A stretch of DNA of 64,000 nt from Faecalispora jeddahensis. Lineage in GTDB: Bacteria > Bacillota > Clostridia > Oscillospirales > Acutalibacteraceae. The translations under genes were made by a program, and so were the position numbers. Below, in pieces: positions 1-7,026 of this stretch. The DNA lies in NCBI RefSeq assembly GCF_000577335.1, contig NZ_CBYL010000016.1, positions 1-64,000 of the forward strand, read 5' to 3'. The notes under the pieces are model-generated. The model searched no databases. It was given only the letters and a program-made list of their open reading frames with translations, and was not told where the DNA came from. How positions within the stretch are numbered: the first letter of the stretch is position 1; each line of letters starts with the position of its first letter.

Positions 1-109
1 GAAGAAAGAACGAGAAAAACCGCATCAGGCAGCTTATTTTTGAGCTGTTTGATGCGGTTTTTCCTTTCCTTTAAAATTGACTGTAAAATCCGGCTGTAAA
101 TTTCGGCCC
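1..109. repeat. Diverged direct repeat, left copy (with terminator hairpin)
   Basis: This stretch resembles 824-925 over about 100 nt, with shared blocks TTATTTTTGA, TGCGGTTTTTCCTTTCCTT and AAAATTGACTG. The left copy carries a clean hairpin (arms 18-27 and 50-59, inner arms AGCT) followed by a T tract, so it can act as a + strand terminator. The right copy's stem is decayed. The spacing and divergence suggest an old duplication flanking a small gene. Confidence 0.6.
18..66 (+). terminator. Rho-independent terminator
   Basis: Arms AACCGCATCA (18-27) and TGATGCGGTT (50-59) with an inner AGCT/AGCT pairing, followed by TTTTTCC. It would end a + strand transcript entering from left of the window. 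Confidence 0.7.
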
Positions 110-292
110 TTACTATGGCTGGTTGGTAAAACCGTCAAGCTGGAATCTGAAAATTTTACGTTGGGAAAGGCGCTGAAGTTATCGATTGAAACCCACAGTA
201 CCGATCAGTGACAGCTTGAACGCCTTATGCGATATTACATCCAACAAGCACAGAAACAAAAACAGCTCCTGCTATCATGCAAGAGCTGCTAC

Positions 293-448
293 CTAATCTA
301 CCAGTATGGATAATTCGTTTTTTAAATCATTCATGATCGTTCCTAAACGCACCATACGCTTAAGGTCTTTCGCTTTCTTGGCCTCCTGGTAGCAGACCGA
401 ATACACTGCTAACTTGCTTTGTATGACCGCTTTTTCATTCTGGCTCAT
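293..448 (-). CDS. Small helical protein of unknown function (51 aa)
   Basis: This 51-codon frame starts at ATG 448 behind a GGAGG ribosome site with 7-nt spacing. The product is charged and should be mostly helical; it starts MSQNEKAVIQSK and has a Lys/Arg-rich middle. I do not recognise the family. Its size is like the Spo0E-type small phosphatases, but I do not see their SxxxD signature, so no function is assigned. It lies between the two diverged repeats at 1-109 and 824-925. Confidence 0.55.
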   Translation of the reverse strand: MSQNEKAVIQSKLAVYSVCYQEAKKAKDLKRMVRLGTIMNDLKNELSILVD

Positions 449-1014
449 GTGCAGACCTCCATCAATATATTTGTTAACATAATATCAGAAAAGTGTGTCC
501 CAGGTATGAACATGAAGATTATGATCAAAGTGATAGAAAGTAATGATCTTACTGCTAATAAGTACATAAAGGGAATAATCGGTGTTTGCCGTTTCTATCG
601 ACTGCTTTTGGGCACGCATATAACCATTTGTGTAGCTCTGATGATTGCAATAATGAAGACAGTTATAGTCCAACAAGAGCAATGAGTACGTATGAATACA
701 CGAAGTTCATACAGTCACTATATCGTTGCTACACAACAGCTACCAAACCCGCATTCTGTCCGGATTTTACTTTGACTGGAGATCAAGAGGCTCTATGAGT
801 TTATTTTTCGCCACTCGGACCAGAGCTAAGAGCGAGAGAACGCGTCAGACATTATTTTTGAACCGTTTGGTGCGGTTTTTCCTTTCCTTCAAAATTGACT
901 GAAATCGACCGCAAACCCTGGCTGTTATTACAGGGTTGCTACGTGTTCTAAGAGAGTTTTCAATTAATTTTGGTAGTTTGTAAATGGTGTTGCCAACTTT
1001 TGTCAACCAAAGCG
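449..1014. other. Intergenic stretch without a supported gene
   Basis: About 560 bases with only short frames that lack ribosome sites and family resemblance. It contains the right copy of the diverged repeat at 824-925. Nothing else is supported. Confidence 0.5.
824..925. repeat. Diverged direct repeat, right copy
   Basis: Partner of 1-109. The T-rich tail and AAAATTGACTG block are kept, but the hairpin arms no longer match well, so terminator function is doubtful here. Confidence 0.6.
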
Positions 1015-1042
1015 TTGACAAAATCGTAAAATGGATTATAAT
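1015..1042 (+). promoter_or_regulatory. Strong sigma-A promoter for a candidate small RNA
   Basis: TTGACA (1015-1020), 16-bp spacer, TATAAT (1037-1042), both hexamers perfect. No open reading frame with a ribosome site follows before a terminator about 90 nt downstream. Confidence 0.8.
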
Positions 1043-1048
1043 GTAATT

Positions 1049-1139
1049 GCATTGTGCGGTTTAGCTGTTGTTTATGGAGACGGCAACTCCATAGGCAGGG
1101 GGAAGGAATGATTTACATCATTCCTTCCCCGCTTTTTTA
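1049..1139 (+). ncRNA. Candidate small RNA of about 90 nt
   Basis: A transcript from the consensus promoter at 1015-1042 would begin near 1049 and end in the T run at 1132-1138. It holds two hairpins. One has arms TATGGAG (1073-1079) and CTCCATA (1087-1093). The terminator stem spans 1099-1130 with perfect arms GGGGAAGGAATGAT and its complement around a short loop, followed by a T run. No coding frame with a ribosome site is present. I do not recognise it as 6S, SRP, tmRNA or a known riboswitch. The existence of the transcript is inferred from the signals alone. Confidence 0.6.
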
Positions 1140-1154
1140 TGTCCTGAAATGACG

Positions 1155-1196
1155 ATCCCCGTAGCTGGAGCAAATCCGGCTGCGGGGGATTTTTAT
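1155..1196 (+). terminator. Second hairpin terminator
   Basis: Arms ATCCCCGTAGC (1155-1165) and GGCTGCGGGGGAT (1178-1190) followed by TTTTAT. It lies right after the candidate small RNA terminator and could catch read-through or end a second short RNA. Confidence 0.6.
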
Positions 1197-1250
1197 AATA
1201 CCATCCTCAGAGGAAAATTTTATGTATTGTTTTTACTGAAAATGAATGAA

Positions 1251-1270
1251 AGGCGCGTTTTACACGCGCC
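1251..1270 (-). terminator. Terminator of the 60-residue-class small gene
   Basis: Arms GGCGCGT and ACGCGCC (1252-1258 and 1264-1270), followed on the minus strand by TTTCATTC, just past the stop at 1283. Confidence 0.6.
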
Positions 1271-1282
1271 GAATAATTGAGA

Positions 1283-1462
1283 CTATTGGGTTTTAAGAGA
1301 ATCTACAAAAGCCTGCATCTCTTTTTTAGAATCTATACTGTGGGTTTTCTCTATCAAACGGCGGCGTTCCGATTCGGAAAGCGAATCGAAGTATATCTCA
1401 GCATCCCGGTTTTGAAGTAAAGCGATACCGAAACCCATCGGTAAATCTTGTGGATAATCCAT
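1283..1462 (-). CDS. Small conserved-looking protein (59 aa), unknown function
   Basis: The start at ATG 1462 is chosen because GAGGTG lies 6-7 nt upstream; a longer upstream extension of the frame has no ribosome site. The product begins MDYPQDLPMGFGIALLQN and continues with a charged helical segment containing LSESERRRLIEKTHSI. The layout (proline/glycine N-terminus, then FxSLSExER and a run ending SKKEMQAFV) resembles a family of about 60-residue clostridial proteins of unknown role; that resemblance is from memory. It forms a single-gene unit with its own terminator. Confidence 0.65.
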   Translation of the reverse strand: MDYPQDLPMGFGIALLQNRDAEIYFDSLSESERRRLIEKTHSIDSKKEMQAFVDSLKTQ

Positions 1463-1609
1463 GTATGTCACCTCAAGATTAGTGTGTACGGATACTGCGG
1501 CTTTATTACAACCAAGAAAGTATGGATGATGCGCTTGAGAAATTTCGCAAAAGCGTTGAGCTGAGCGCCAAATACTTTTCACCCCTTGGAATGTGCTGAT
1601 CCGACAGAC

Positions 1610-1663
1610 TAAAACAGAAAGAAAAAGAGTGAGAGCACTCTTTTATAAAAACACCCTCACTCT
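1610..1663 (-). terminator. Terminator of short peptide unit
   Basis: Arms AGAGTGAG (1626-1633) and CTCACTCT (1656-1663), followed on the minus strand by TTTTTCTTTCTG. Confidence 0.6.
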
Positions 1664-1669
1664 AATGGA

Positions 1670-1747
1670 TTAGAACCACCACCGACGGCAACAACGCCGA
1701 CAACGACAGCCGCACCATCCTCGCCGACACCAACGATTCCAGCACAC
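1670..1747 (-). CDS. Possible Cys/Arg/Trp-rich 25-residue peptide
   Basis: A GAAAGGAG ribosome site lies 10 nt before GTG 1747. This frame encodes 25 residues with 7 Cys, 8 Arg and 5 Trp, starting MCWNRWCRRGWCGC. Promoter (1782-1811), ribosome site and terminator (1610-1663) make a compact unit of about 150 nt. The frame is not certain. GTG at 1745 opens a hydrophobic 27-residue frame, and GTG at 1758 opens a Gly/Val-rich 33-residue frame, although that start abuts the ribosome site. Ribosome-site spacing favours the Cys/Arg/Trp frame. No family is recognised; metal or nucleic-acid binding would be only a guess. Confidence 0.45.
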   Translation of the reverse strand: MCWNRWCRRGWCGCRCRRCCRRWWF

Positions 1748-1781
1748 GATCTAATCACTCCTTTCTATAAGGAGATATGAC

Positions 1782-1811
1782 ATAATATGAATTCTTTTAA
1801 GGGCTTGTCAA
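1782..1811 (-). promoter_or_regulatory. Sigma-A promoter of the short peptide unit
   Basis: TTGACA (1806-1811), 18-bp spacer, TATTAT (1782-1787) on the minus strand. The predicted start is near 1775, giving a leader of under 30 nt before GTG 1747. Confidence 0.75.
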
Positions 1812-1985
1812 TATTGGATTTTGACATATTTTAGAGGTAACAGCTGCGGTGCTGCATTTGAAACGCTGCCGCAAAGCGAACAAGCTATGGATTTTCTCGC
1901 CTTTTCTGATGATATGGACAAAAAATATGCGCATTGCTTTTACTGCTGTTAAACAGCAACGCGGAAAAACAGAATAGAAGCAACG

Positions 1986-2031
1986 AAGCGGCATTCCGGA
2001 ATGATCTTCCAGAATACCGCTTTTATTTTTA
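1986..2031 (+). terminator. Hairpin terminator without an assigned gene
   Basis: Arms AAGCGGCATTC and GAATACCGCTT around a short loop, followed by TTATTTTTAT. The + strand just upstream (about 1830-1976) has a 47-codon frame ending in TAG with only a weak ribosome site, so what this terminates is unknown. Confidence 0.5.
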
Positions 2032-2115
2032 TGTTATTGGAATATCCAACGGAAAGAGGAGAAGTCCCGTGAATCAGTCTATTACCCTCAATATTTGTTT
2101 GTTTAGAAGCTTATT

Positions 2116-2559
2116 TTACGAAGGAGGCCATTGAATGATATAATCTTGATAACTTCCATACATCTCATAACTCTCTAAATGCTGAAAGCTTTTTATTTCA
2201 ATCCTGTTTTCGGTTACATATAAAAGCATTTGATCTTTCCCGACAGAATTATGAGGGCCGTAGTACGGTAACACAGTTACTGTAATATCATAACCTCCAT
2301 TAGAATCTTTACGGATATCTGAGATTTCAACGGAACCACTCCCGACCCCAGGCGTCTCCGTAAAATATCTTTTATAATAGTCATCCACGCCTTGCTGAAT
2401 CGTCGGGCGCAGCAACATGATCAGAACATCATTGCAAAGCTCAGATTGATCTGCGGTGGATACAAATGTTTGTTGAATGCCATTCTTACTGTAAGAAATA
2501 AACACCGCTAAAAACAAAGTTGTTAAAACGAGAATACCGAGGATCACTTTTTTCAACAT
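2116..2559 (-). CDS. DUF3888-type secreted or membrane-anchored protein
   Basis: 147 residues, starting at ATG 2559 with AGGTGAT 5-6 nt upstream. Residues about 4-22 are a hydrophobic helix after Lys-Lys, read as a signal peptide or anchor. The rest contains LLRPTIQQGVDDYYKRYF and a later DITVTVLPYYGPHNSVGKD, the pattern I associate with the DUF3888 family of small Bacillota extracytoplasmic proteins. It has no known enzymatic role. It appears to be transcribed alone. A 21-codon frame with a ribosome site on the other strand (about 2070-2135) overlaps its 3' end but is not called. Confidence 0.7.
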   Translation of the reverse strand: MLKKVILGILVLTTLFLAVFISYSKNGIQQTFVSTADQSELCNDVLIMLLRPTIQQGVDDYYKRYFTETPGVGSGSVEISDIRKDSNGGYDITVTVLPYYGPHNSVGKDQMLLYVTENRIEIKSFQHLESYEMYGSYQDYIIQWPPS

Positions 2560-2619
2560 GCTATCACCTACTAAATGTTACTGCAAAGAATATGCTTGCT
2601 GTAAATGTTTTAGACATCA

Positions 2620-2660
2620 AAATCCCCTCAGCTGAATCAATCCAGCTGAGGGGATTTTTT
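2620..2660. terminator. Strong bidirectional terminator
   Basis: Perfect arms AAATCCCCTCAGCTG and CAGCTGAGGGGATTT with an 8-nt loop and T/A tracts on both sides. Confidence 0.75.
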
Positions 2661-2744
2661 GCTGATTTTACTTGTAAAATTACTTCACCATTTTCTTCCA
2701 ATTGTGCCTTTTTATGATAGAATAAAAGAAAAGGGGCAATGATC

Positions 2745-2897
2745 ATGGAAGATTTAAAAATGCTGCTTGAGCAGATCAACCAGAACTTGAACACGGTCAT
2801 CAAAAACCAAGTGCTGATCTACGGAAAGCTGGAACGGCTGGAGGATTTGATCACACCGCTGTCACCCCCAGCCAAGAATAAGGGCAGCGTAGCGTAA
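2745..2897 (+). CDS. Small coiled-coil-like protein (50 aa)
   Basis: ATG 2745 follows AAAAGGGG with 8-nt spacing. The 50-residue product starts MEDLKMLLEQINQNLNTV and shows a heptad-like leucine/isoleucine pattern through residue 36, then a Pro/Lys tail. It could form a coiled coil or a small scaffold. No family is recognised. A terminator follows at 2973-3017, so it is a single-gene unit. Confidence 0.6.
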   Translation: MEDLKMLLEQINQNLNTVIKNQVLIYGKLERLEDLITPLSPPAKNKGSVA

Positions 2898-2972
2898 TTG
2901 TGGCGGATATCCATACCTTCGCAATTTGAATGCTTTTTATTTGAGTTCAAGTCTTGCCGCTCAGACCAAAAT

Positions 2973-3017
2973 CGTTTCTAAAGGAATTGAGCAATCATTC
3001 TTTAGAAACGTTTTTTT
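2973..3017 (+). terminator. Rho-independent terminator
   Basis: Arms CGTTTCTAAAG and CTTTAGAAACG with a run of seven T, after the 50-residue gene and before the AT-rich gene. Confidence 0.75.
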
Positions 3018-3072
3018 ATGTGATATAATAGGTTTATCAAACATTGAGATTTGGCGTTCAAGGAGATAAATA

Positions 3073-3876
3073 ATGAATTGGGTTATAAACAATATCAGTT
3101 GGTTTAAAGATGTCTTGTGGGTTCTGTTTACTTTGATAGCAACATTAATTGCTATCTTAACATATAGACGTGCAAGGTATACACTATTACAACCCTTACG
3201 ATCTGAAGTTGTAAAAAGACAGACAGAGGTTCTTGTTGAGCTATTAGATTTTGTTTCTGTTGAAAAAGGTGAATTCTATTTTGATCTTGATTATATGGGG
3301 ATAGCCGCTTGCAATGCTTTTGATTTGTTAACCACTTACAATTTTAAATTAACTGATGATAAAATTGGCAAAACGGTTCAAGAAAATATTGGTGGTTTTA
3401 TGTTACTTGAAGATAGTGGACCTACTAAAACTTTTAAAGTCCATCGTTCACCTTTTCATGAGCAATTGTTTGATGATGAAAAAGAGTTTGAAAATTACAA
3501 AAAAGGATTAAACGATCAGATAGAAAAAGGGATAGTAAGAATGGAAAAACTATATCTTACTAAAAAATATCAAAAAACAATACAAAAAATCAATAAATTT
3601 ACTGCTAACCCTTTTATGCCAACAAAAATCATTAACTTGTTAGAAACATTACTTGCAGATATTAATTCCAACTTGAAGGACTACATGATACCTGAATTAA
3701 AAAAATTTATTTTGCAAGCCAAATCTTTTGATTCAAATGAAGAAAATCCTTTACATATTTCTTATCAGGCAATCTATAATAGTTTTATTTATGAAAGCAA
3801 ATCTCATGTTCCAACAATCAAAGATATTCGTAAGGAAATACGTGAGTATCTTCTTATAGACAAGAAATGGTTTTGA
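3073..3876 (+). CDS. AT-rich hypothetical protein with one N-terminal membrane helix
   Basis: 267 residues, ATG 3073 with AAGGAGAT 7 nt upstream. Residues about 13-32 are a single hydrophobic helix (DVLWVLFTLIATLIAIL), followed by basic residues and a long, charged, mostly helical cytoplasmic region rich in Lys, Glu and Asn. No catalytic motif is visible and I do not recognise the family. The coding sequence is strikingly rich in A/T-ending codons compared with the genes from 7 kb onward, a sign of recent transfer. It is bracketed by strong terminators (2973-3017 and 3985-4030), so it sits as a cargo-like singleton. Roles such as phage defence are possible but unsupported. Confidence 0.75.
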   Translation: MNWVINNISWFKDVLWVLFTLIATLIAILTYRRARYTLLQPLRSEVVKRQTEVLVELLDFVSVEKGEFYFDLDYMGIAACNAFDLLTTYNFKLTDDKIGKTVQENIGGFMLLEDSGPTKTFKVHRSPFHEQLFDDEKEFENYKKGLNDQIEKGIVRMEKLYLTKKYQKTIQKINKFTANPFMPTKIINLLETLLADINSNLKDYMIPELKKFILQAKSFDSNEENPLHISYQAIYNSFIYESKSHVPTIKDIRKEIREYLLIDKKWF

Positions 3877-3984
3877 TATGATTCAGCATTTTCATATTTG
3901 TAATATTCGTTTGCTTGATGCCGAAAACCTTTATTTTATGCGGGTTCCCGAGTTTATCCTTATGAACACTCGCACCAGCTTTTC

Positions 3985-4030
3985 AGCCGTACAGATGCTG
4001 AAAATTCAGCATCTGTACGGCTTTCTTTAT
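3985..4030. terminator. Strong terminator
   Basis: Perfect 18-bp arms starting AGCCGTACAGATGCTGAA with a 2-nt loop, followed by TTCTTTATTTT. Ends the AT-rich gene unit. Confidence 0.8.
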
Positions 4031-4097
4031 TTTAGATGAATATCTATTTATCTAAAGACAGGTATTCTATTGTAAGTGTATTTCAGTATCAGCATTC

Positions 4098-4208
4098 CTA
4101 ATCCTTTTTGAACCGCATGGAAATTACATTGGCTAAAACGGTTGCTATCAGACTTAACCCAAGTGACATCAAAAAAAGAACGAACGCATTGGGGCGCTTT
4201 CTGCTCAC
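4098..4208 (-). CDS. 36-residue single-span membrane peptide
   Basis: GTG 4208 has GGAGGTGA 4-5 nt upstream, a strong ribosome site. The product is basic (MSRKRPN), then one hydrophobic helix of about 20 residues, then MRFKKD. The topology (short basic ends around one helix) is like many small regulatory or toxin-like membrane peptides, but no family is recognised. It is divergent from the ComFB-type gene. Confidence 0.55.
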   Translation of the reverse strand: MSRKRPNAFVLFLMSLGLSLIATVLANVISMRFKKD

Positions 4209-4331
4209 AAAATCACCTCCTGCTTCAAAGATATACGAAAAGGCGATCAAATGCAAGGGATCTGCGGTAAAGGCAAATCCCTAGCCATCAGGCTCCAAAG
4301 GTCCTCTATGTAATTTGTGCACAAAATCTAA

Positions 4332-4360
4332 TTTACTTCAAAAATTGATTATGCTACAAT
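4332..4360 (+). promoter_or_regulatory. Sigma-A promoter of the ComFB-type gene
   Basis: TTTACT (4332-4337), 17-bp spacer, TACAAT (4355-4360). Confidence 0.55.
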
Positions 4361-4415
4361 AAATTTATCGGACATGCATTTTCATGTATTCTGGAAAAAG
4401 GCAGGTGATTCTGTG

Positions 4416-4691
4416 ATGGAAGTCATTTTAAAAAATGTGATGGAACAGATGGTTCTTCAAAAACTGGATGAAACCATTGACAAGCTGGGCTGCTGCAAAT
4501 GTGACAAATGCAGAATGGACATTGCTTCTTATGCCTTAAACCGCCTTCCGCCCAAATACGTGGCCACCTATGAAGGTGAAGTGTACTCAAAGCTCGACAC
4601 ACTTTCTCTTCAGTATGAAACGGACCTGTTAAATGAACTGTATCAGGCGGCGCAGGTTGTCACCCAAAATCCCCGCCACAAAGTTTCATAA
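4416..4691 (+). CDS. comFB: ComFB-type protein, possible c-di-GMP receptor
   Basis: 91 residues from ATG 4416; CAGGTGAT lies about 6 nt upstream, and the longer frame from 4374 lacks a ribosome site. The protein shows the ComFB pattern: an N-terminal NVMEQMV helix, a CCKCDKCRMDIASYALNRLPPKYV core with three closely spaced cysteines and a conserved Asn-Arg-Leu-Pro-Pro-Lys-Tyr turn, then a C-terminal helix. In Bacillus, comFB lies in the comF competence operon. In cyanobacteria, ComFB homologues have been reported to bind c-di-GMP. Here it stands alone with its own promoter and terminator, 8 kb from two GGDEF-EAL genes, so a c-di-GMP link is plausible but inferred. Confidence 0.8.
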   Translation: MEVILKNVMEQMVLQKLDETIDKLGCCKCDKCRMDIASYALNRLPPKYVATYEGEVYSKLDTLSLQYETDLLNELYQAAQVVTQNPRHKVS

Positions 4692-4725
4692 TCCATTTCA
4701 AATCTTTGATCGATATTTCCCCCCT

Positions 4726-4761
4726 TCCGCTTCCGGTTGTTTTCGGTAGCGGAATTTTTTT
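4726..4761 (+). terminator. Terminator after comFB-type gene
   Basis: Arms TTCCGCT and AGCGGAA followed by seven T. Confidence 0.7.
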
Positions 4762-4859
4762 GCTTATTCGCCTGCTGAAAATACTCCGTTCTATTCAGAA
4801 TCCATAGTGATCCGTTCAGATCCTCCTTTACAGAATCCGAACTTTTCAATTATAAAAGA

Positions 4860-5027
4860 TCAGCCTTTTTCGCAGGCTTCTTTTTTTGCCGCGATAATTG
4901 CCAGATTATCGCCGATCGCGCTGAAAAGCTCCCCCAGAATGTTTACCTCGGTGGCGCTTTTTCCCTGCGAAATGGAAATGGCGATGGCCGCCGCGGCCAG
5001 CACGAGATCATCCCCTGGGTTGCACAT
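4860..5027 (-). CDS. DUF6774-like small protein (55 aa)
   Basis: ATG 5027 has GAGGTGATG 4-8 nt upstream. The product starts MCNPGDDLVLAAAAIAISIS and continues with a Gly-Lys-Ser, a helix, then FSAIGDNLAIIAAKKEA. Two hydrophobic/alanine-rich helices around a QGKSATEV turn match my memory of the DUF6774 family of about 55-residue clostridial proteins of unknown function. No membrane or enzymatic role can be assigned. Confidence 0.7.
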   Translation of the reverse strand: MCNPGDDLVLAAAAIAISISQGKSATEVNILGELFSAIGDNLAIIAAKKEACEKG

Positions 5028-5051
5028 TCTCATCACCTCGAAATATCATAT

Positions 5052-5086
5052 GCAGAAAAAAGAAAACCGCCCGATAGACGGGCGGC
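5052..5086 (-). terminator. Terminator on the minus strand, upstream gene unassigned
   Basis: Arms CCGCCCG (5067-5073) and CGGGCGG (5079-5085) followed on the minus strand by TTTTCTTTTTT. It should end a transcript from about 5090-5280. The only ATG frame there (34 codons) lacks a ribosome site, so that unit could be an RNA or a missed peptide. Confidence 0.6.
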
Positions 5087-5394
5087 TTGCAAGGAAGGAA
5101 AACGAAAAAGGATCTATGATGATGAATCCTGTTTCACAGGCTCTTGTTGTTCGTCTGCTGCCCGGCGGCACGGTATTCCGTCCACTCCGCCGGGCTGTGA
5201 TGCAGTGTTTTGTTTCATTGGTACTAATATACCCTATCGATGTGTCCAGACTATTGCAATTTAGTTAGAATATCTTAAATTTGAGATGAAGAAAATTTGA
5301 ACATACCAATGGAAACCACAGAACGGGCACACCGGATTCCATAAGAGTAGTGCCATTGTACGTCCTTTTCTATTTCAAAAACTGCTGAAAAACG

Positions 5395-5443
5395 AAAAGC
5401 TCCATGACCCGGAAGAAAAATCCGGGTCATGGAGCTTTTTGTT
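5395..5443. terminator. Bidirectional terminator after yitT-type gene
   Basis: Perfect 18-bp arms AAAAGCTCCATGACCCGG and complement, 9-nt loop, T run on the minus-strand exit. Confidence 0.8.
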
Positions 5444-5456
5444 TGAAACATCAGGT

Positions 5457-6314
5457 TTAGTGGATTGCTTTCTTGCGGTACTTTTTCCCCGCTACCTCAA
5501 CATTGCCGATGGTAATCAGTGCGTCGCTGTCAAATCCGAGAACAATGGATTTCAGCTTCGTTATCTCCAGGCGCGATACCACAACGTAAATCACCGTTGT
5601 TTCGAGCTTGGAATAGCCGCCTTGTCCCTCCAGCAGCGTGACGCCTCGTCCCAGCCGGTCGGTCAGCGCGGTGGCAATGTCTGAGTAGCAGTCCGAAACG
5701 ATCATGACTCCTTTGGAGCTGTCGAAGCCTTCCACCACAATATCGATCACCTTGAACGCAATGAAATAGGTGACAAGAGAATACATTGCGCGATCCCATC
5801 CATATAAAAAGCCCGCGGAGCCAAGAATGAATACATTGAAAAACATGACGATTTCGCCGATGGAAAAGCTGATCTTCTTATCGAAGATGATCGCGATCAT
5901 TTCCGTTCCATCCAGCGAACCACCGGCCCGGATAATCAGGCCAACACCGGCACCGTTGATGATGCCACCGAAAATCGCCGCAAGAAAAACATCGTGTGTC
6001 AGCCCAGAAATCGGGTGAAGCAGCGAAACCCCGACGGAAAGACAGATAATCGCAAACAAAGTGGAGAGGACAAAGGTTTTTCCGATCTGCCGATACCCCA
6101 TGATCAAGAACGGAAGATTCAAGCCAAAAGTAAAAATTCCCAACGGAAAATGCGTAATATAACTGCTCATGATGGAAATGCCCACGATACCGCCGTCGAT
6201 GATATTATTCGGGATCAAAAAAATCTCGAGTCCGACGGAAGAAAGGGCTGCGCCCAGGATGATCATCGCCGATTTCAGCAGCAGCGTCCGCGCCCGATTA
6301 TTGTTATGTATCAT
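5457..6314 (-). CDS. YitT family membrane protein (DUF161/DUF2179)
   Basis: 285 residues from ATG 6314; GGGGAG lies 5 nt upstream, so this start is preferred to the ATG at 6332. There are about five to six hydrophobic segments in the first 195 residues, including the typical LIPNNIIDGGIVGISI, GGIINGAGVGLIIRAGGSLDGTEM and a following SFSIGEIVMFFN. The C-terminal ~85 residues form a soluble ferredoxin-like DUF2179 domain containing SSKGVMIVSDCYSDIATAL and TLLEGQGGYS. YitT proteins are widespread in Bacillota; the transported substrate is unknown. It is transcribed alone. Confidence 0.92.
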   Translation of the reverse strand: MIHNNNRARTLLLKSAMIILGAALSSVGLEIFLIPNNIIDGGIVGISIMSSYITHFPLGIFTFGLNLPFLIMGYRQIGKTFVLSTLFAIICLSVGVSLLHPISGLTHDVFLAAIFGGIINGAGVGLIIRAGGSLDGTEMIAIIFDKKISFSIGEIVMFFNVFILGSAGFLYGWDRAMYSLVTYFIAFKVIDIVVEGFDSSKGVMIVSDCYSDIATALTDRLGRGVTLLEGQGGYSKLETTVIYVVVSRLEITKLKSIVLGFDSDALITIGNVEVAGKKYRKKAIH

Positions 6315-6559
6315 AGTTGCTCCCCGTTCCACTTAGTTGATAATTTAATTGTAGCATAAAATGGAACAGCTGTTATGAAAAAATTTTTTCATAAAATTTA
6401 TTTATTATTAGGCAAAATGATGTGATTCCCACCAGTGGGCCTTGAGACGTAACCTTTTAAACCAAAGCGGCATATGCAGGACGTTAGAAAATACCCACCA
6501 TTTACCGGACTGGTTTCCGCAAGTGTCTTTAGAAATTATGTTATGCGTGATAACACAGA

Positions 6560-6588
6560 AAAGCGAGGCGGTAAGCCTCGCTTTTGGA
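6560..6588 (-). terminator. Terminator of proline-rich peptide gene
   Basis: Arms AAGCGAGGC (6561-6569) and GCCTCGCTT (6575-6583), then TTCTG on the minus strand. Confidence 0.65.
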
Positions 6589-6592
6589 CAGA

Positions 6593-6745
6593 TTATCTTG
6601 GCGGACGCGGAGGTCCGGGTTGATACGGAGGTCTGGGCGGTCCGGGCGGATACGGGGGTCTGGGTCGCCGCGGCGGCGGGGGCCCCCATGGTGGTCTGGA
6701 GCACTGCCCGCAGGGCGGAAAAAGCCACCAGAAAGGCATCGACAT
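6593..6745 (-). CDS. Proline-rich 50-residue protein
   Basis: ATG 6745 has a near-perfect AGGAGGAG ribosome site 6 nt upstream. The product begins MSMPFWWLFPPCGQC and then consists mostly of PPR, PPY and PGP units (PPYPPGPPRPPYQPGPPRPP over residues 30-49), with two Cys in the first 15 residues. Such short Pro-rich proteins with aromatic/Cys heads are often spore-coat or surface components, but that is an analogy. A terminator follows immediately, so it forms its own unit. The opposite strand reads as an open frame only because of the repeat. Confidence 0.65.
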   Translation of the reverse strand: MSMPFWWLFPPCGQCSRPPWGPPPPRRPRPPYPPGPPRPPYQPGPPRPPR

Positions 6746-6934
6746 TTCGAACTCCTCCTTTTTTTCCTATCATATGCAGCTTGTCACACAATGGGAAGAG
6801 GATTCGATTTTCGGGTCATATTTTGCTGAACACCTGAACTGGAGGCGCTCAAAGAAATCACATGTTTCAGAGCCAGAGAAATCACAGCTTCCTCCTTTTA
6901 AGAGATCAGGCGATATGCTGAAAAGTCAGAAATC

Positions 6935-6984
6935 ATGTAAAAATGCGCCTCAAAAAAACCTTCACAGGTCTTTGAGGCGCATTC
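6935..6984 (-). terminator. Terminator of the potABCD operon
   Basis: Arms AATGCGCCTCAAA and its complement (6942-6951 and 6974-6983), then TTTTTAC on the minus strand, 43 nt after the potD stop. Confidence 0.75.
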
Positions 6985-7026
6985 AGCTTAGTTAGTCAGA
7001 AAAGCAAATCCGAGCAGCTCTGCGCT

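Noticed and set aside
824-925. Possible mobile-element end formed by repeats at 1-109 and 824-925
   Set aside because: The copies are only moderately similar, no transposase or target duplication is seen, and the hairpin reads better as a terminator that was duplicated.
5100-5250. Peptide gene before the 5052-5086 terminator
   Set aside because: The only ATG frame (34 codons) has no ribosome site, and a more protein-like frame has no start codon.
6442-6837. Long + strand open frame over the proline-rich gene
   Set aside because: It is the antisense reading of Pro-rich codons; no ribosome site precedes it, while the minus-strand gene has a strong one and a terminator.
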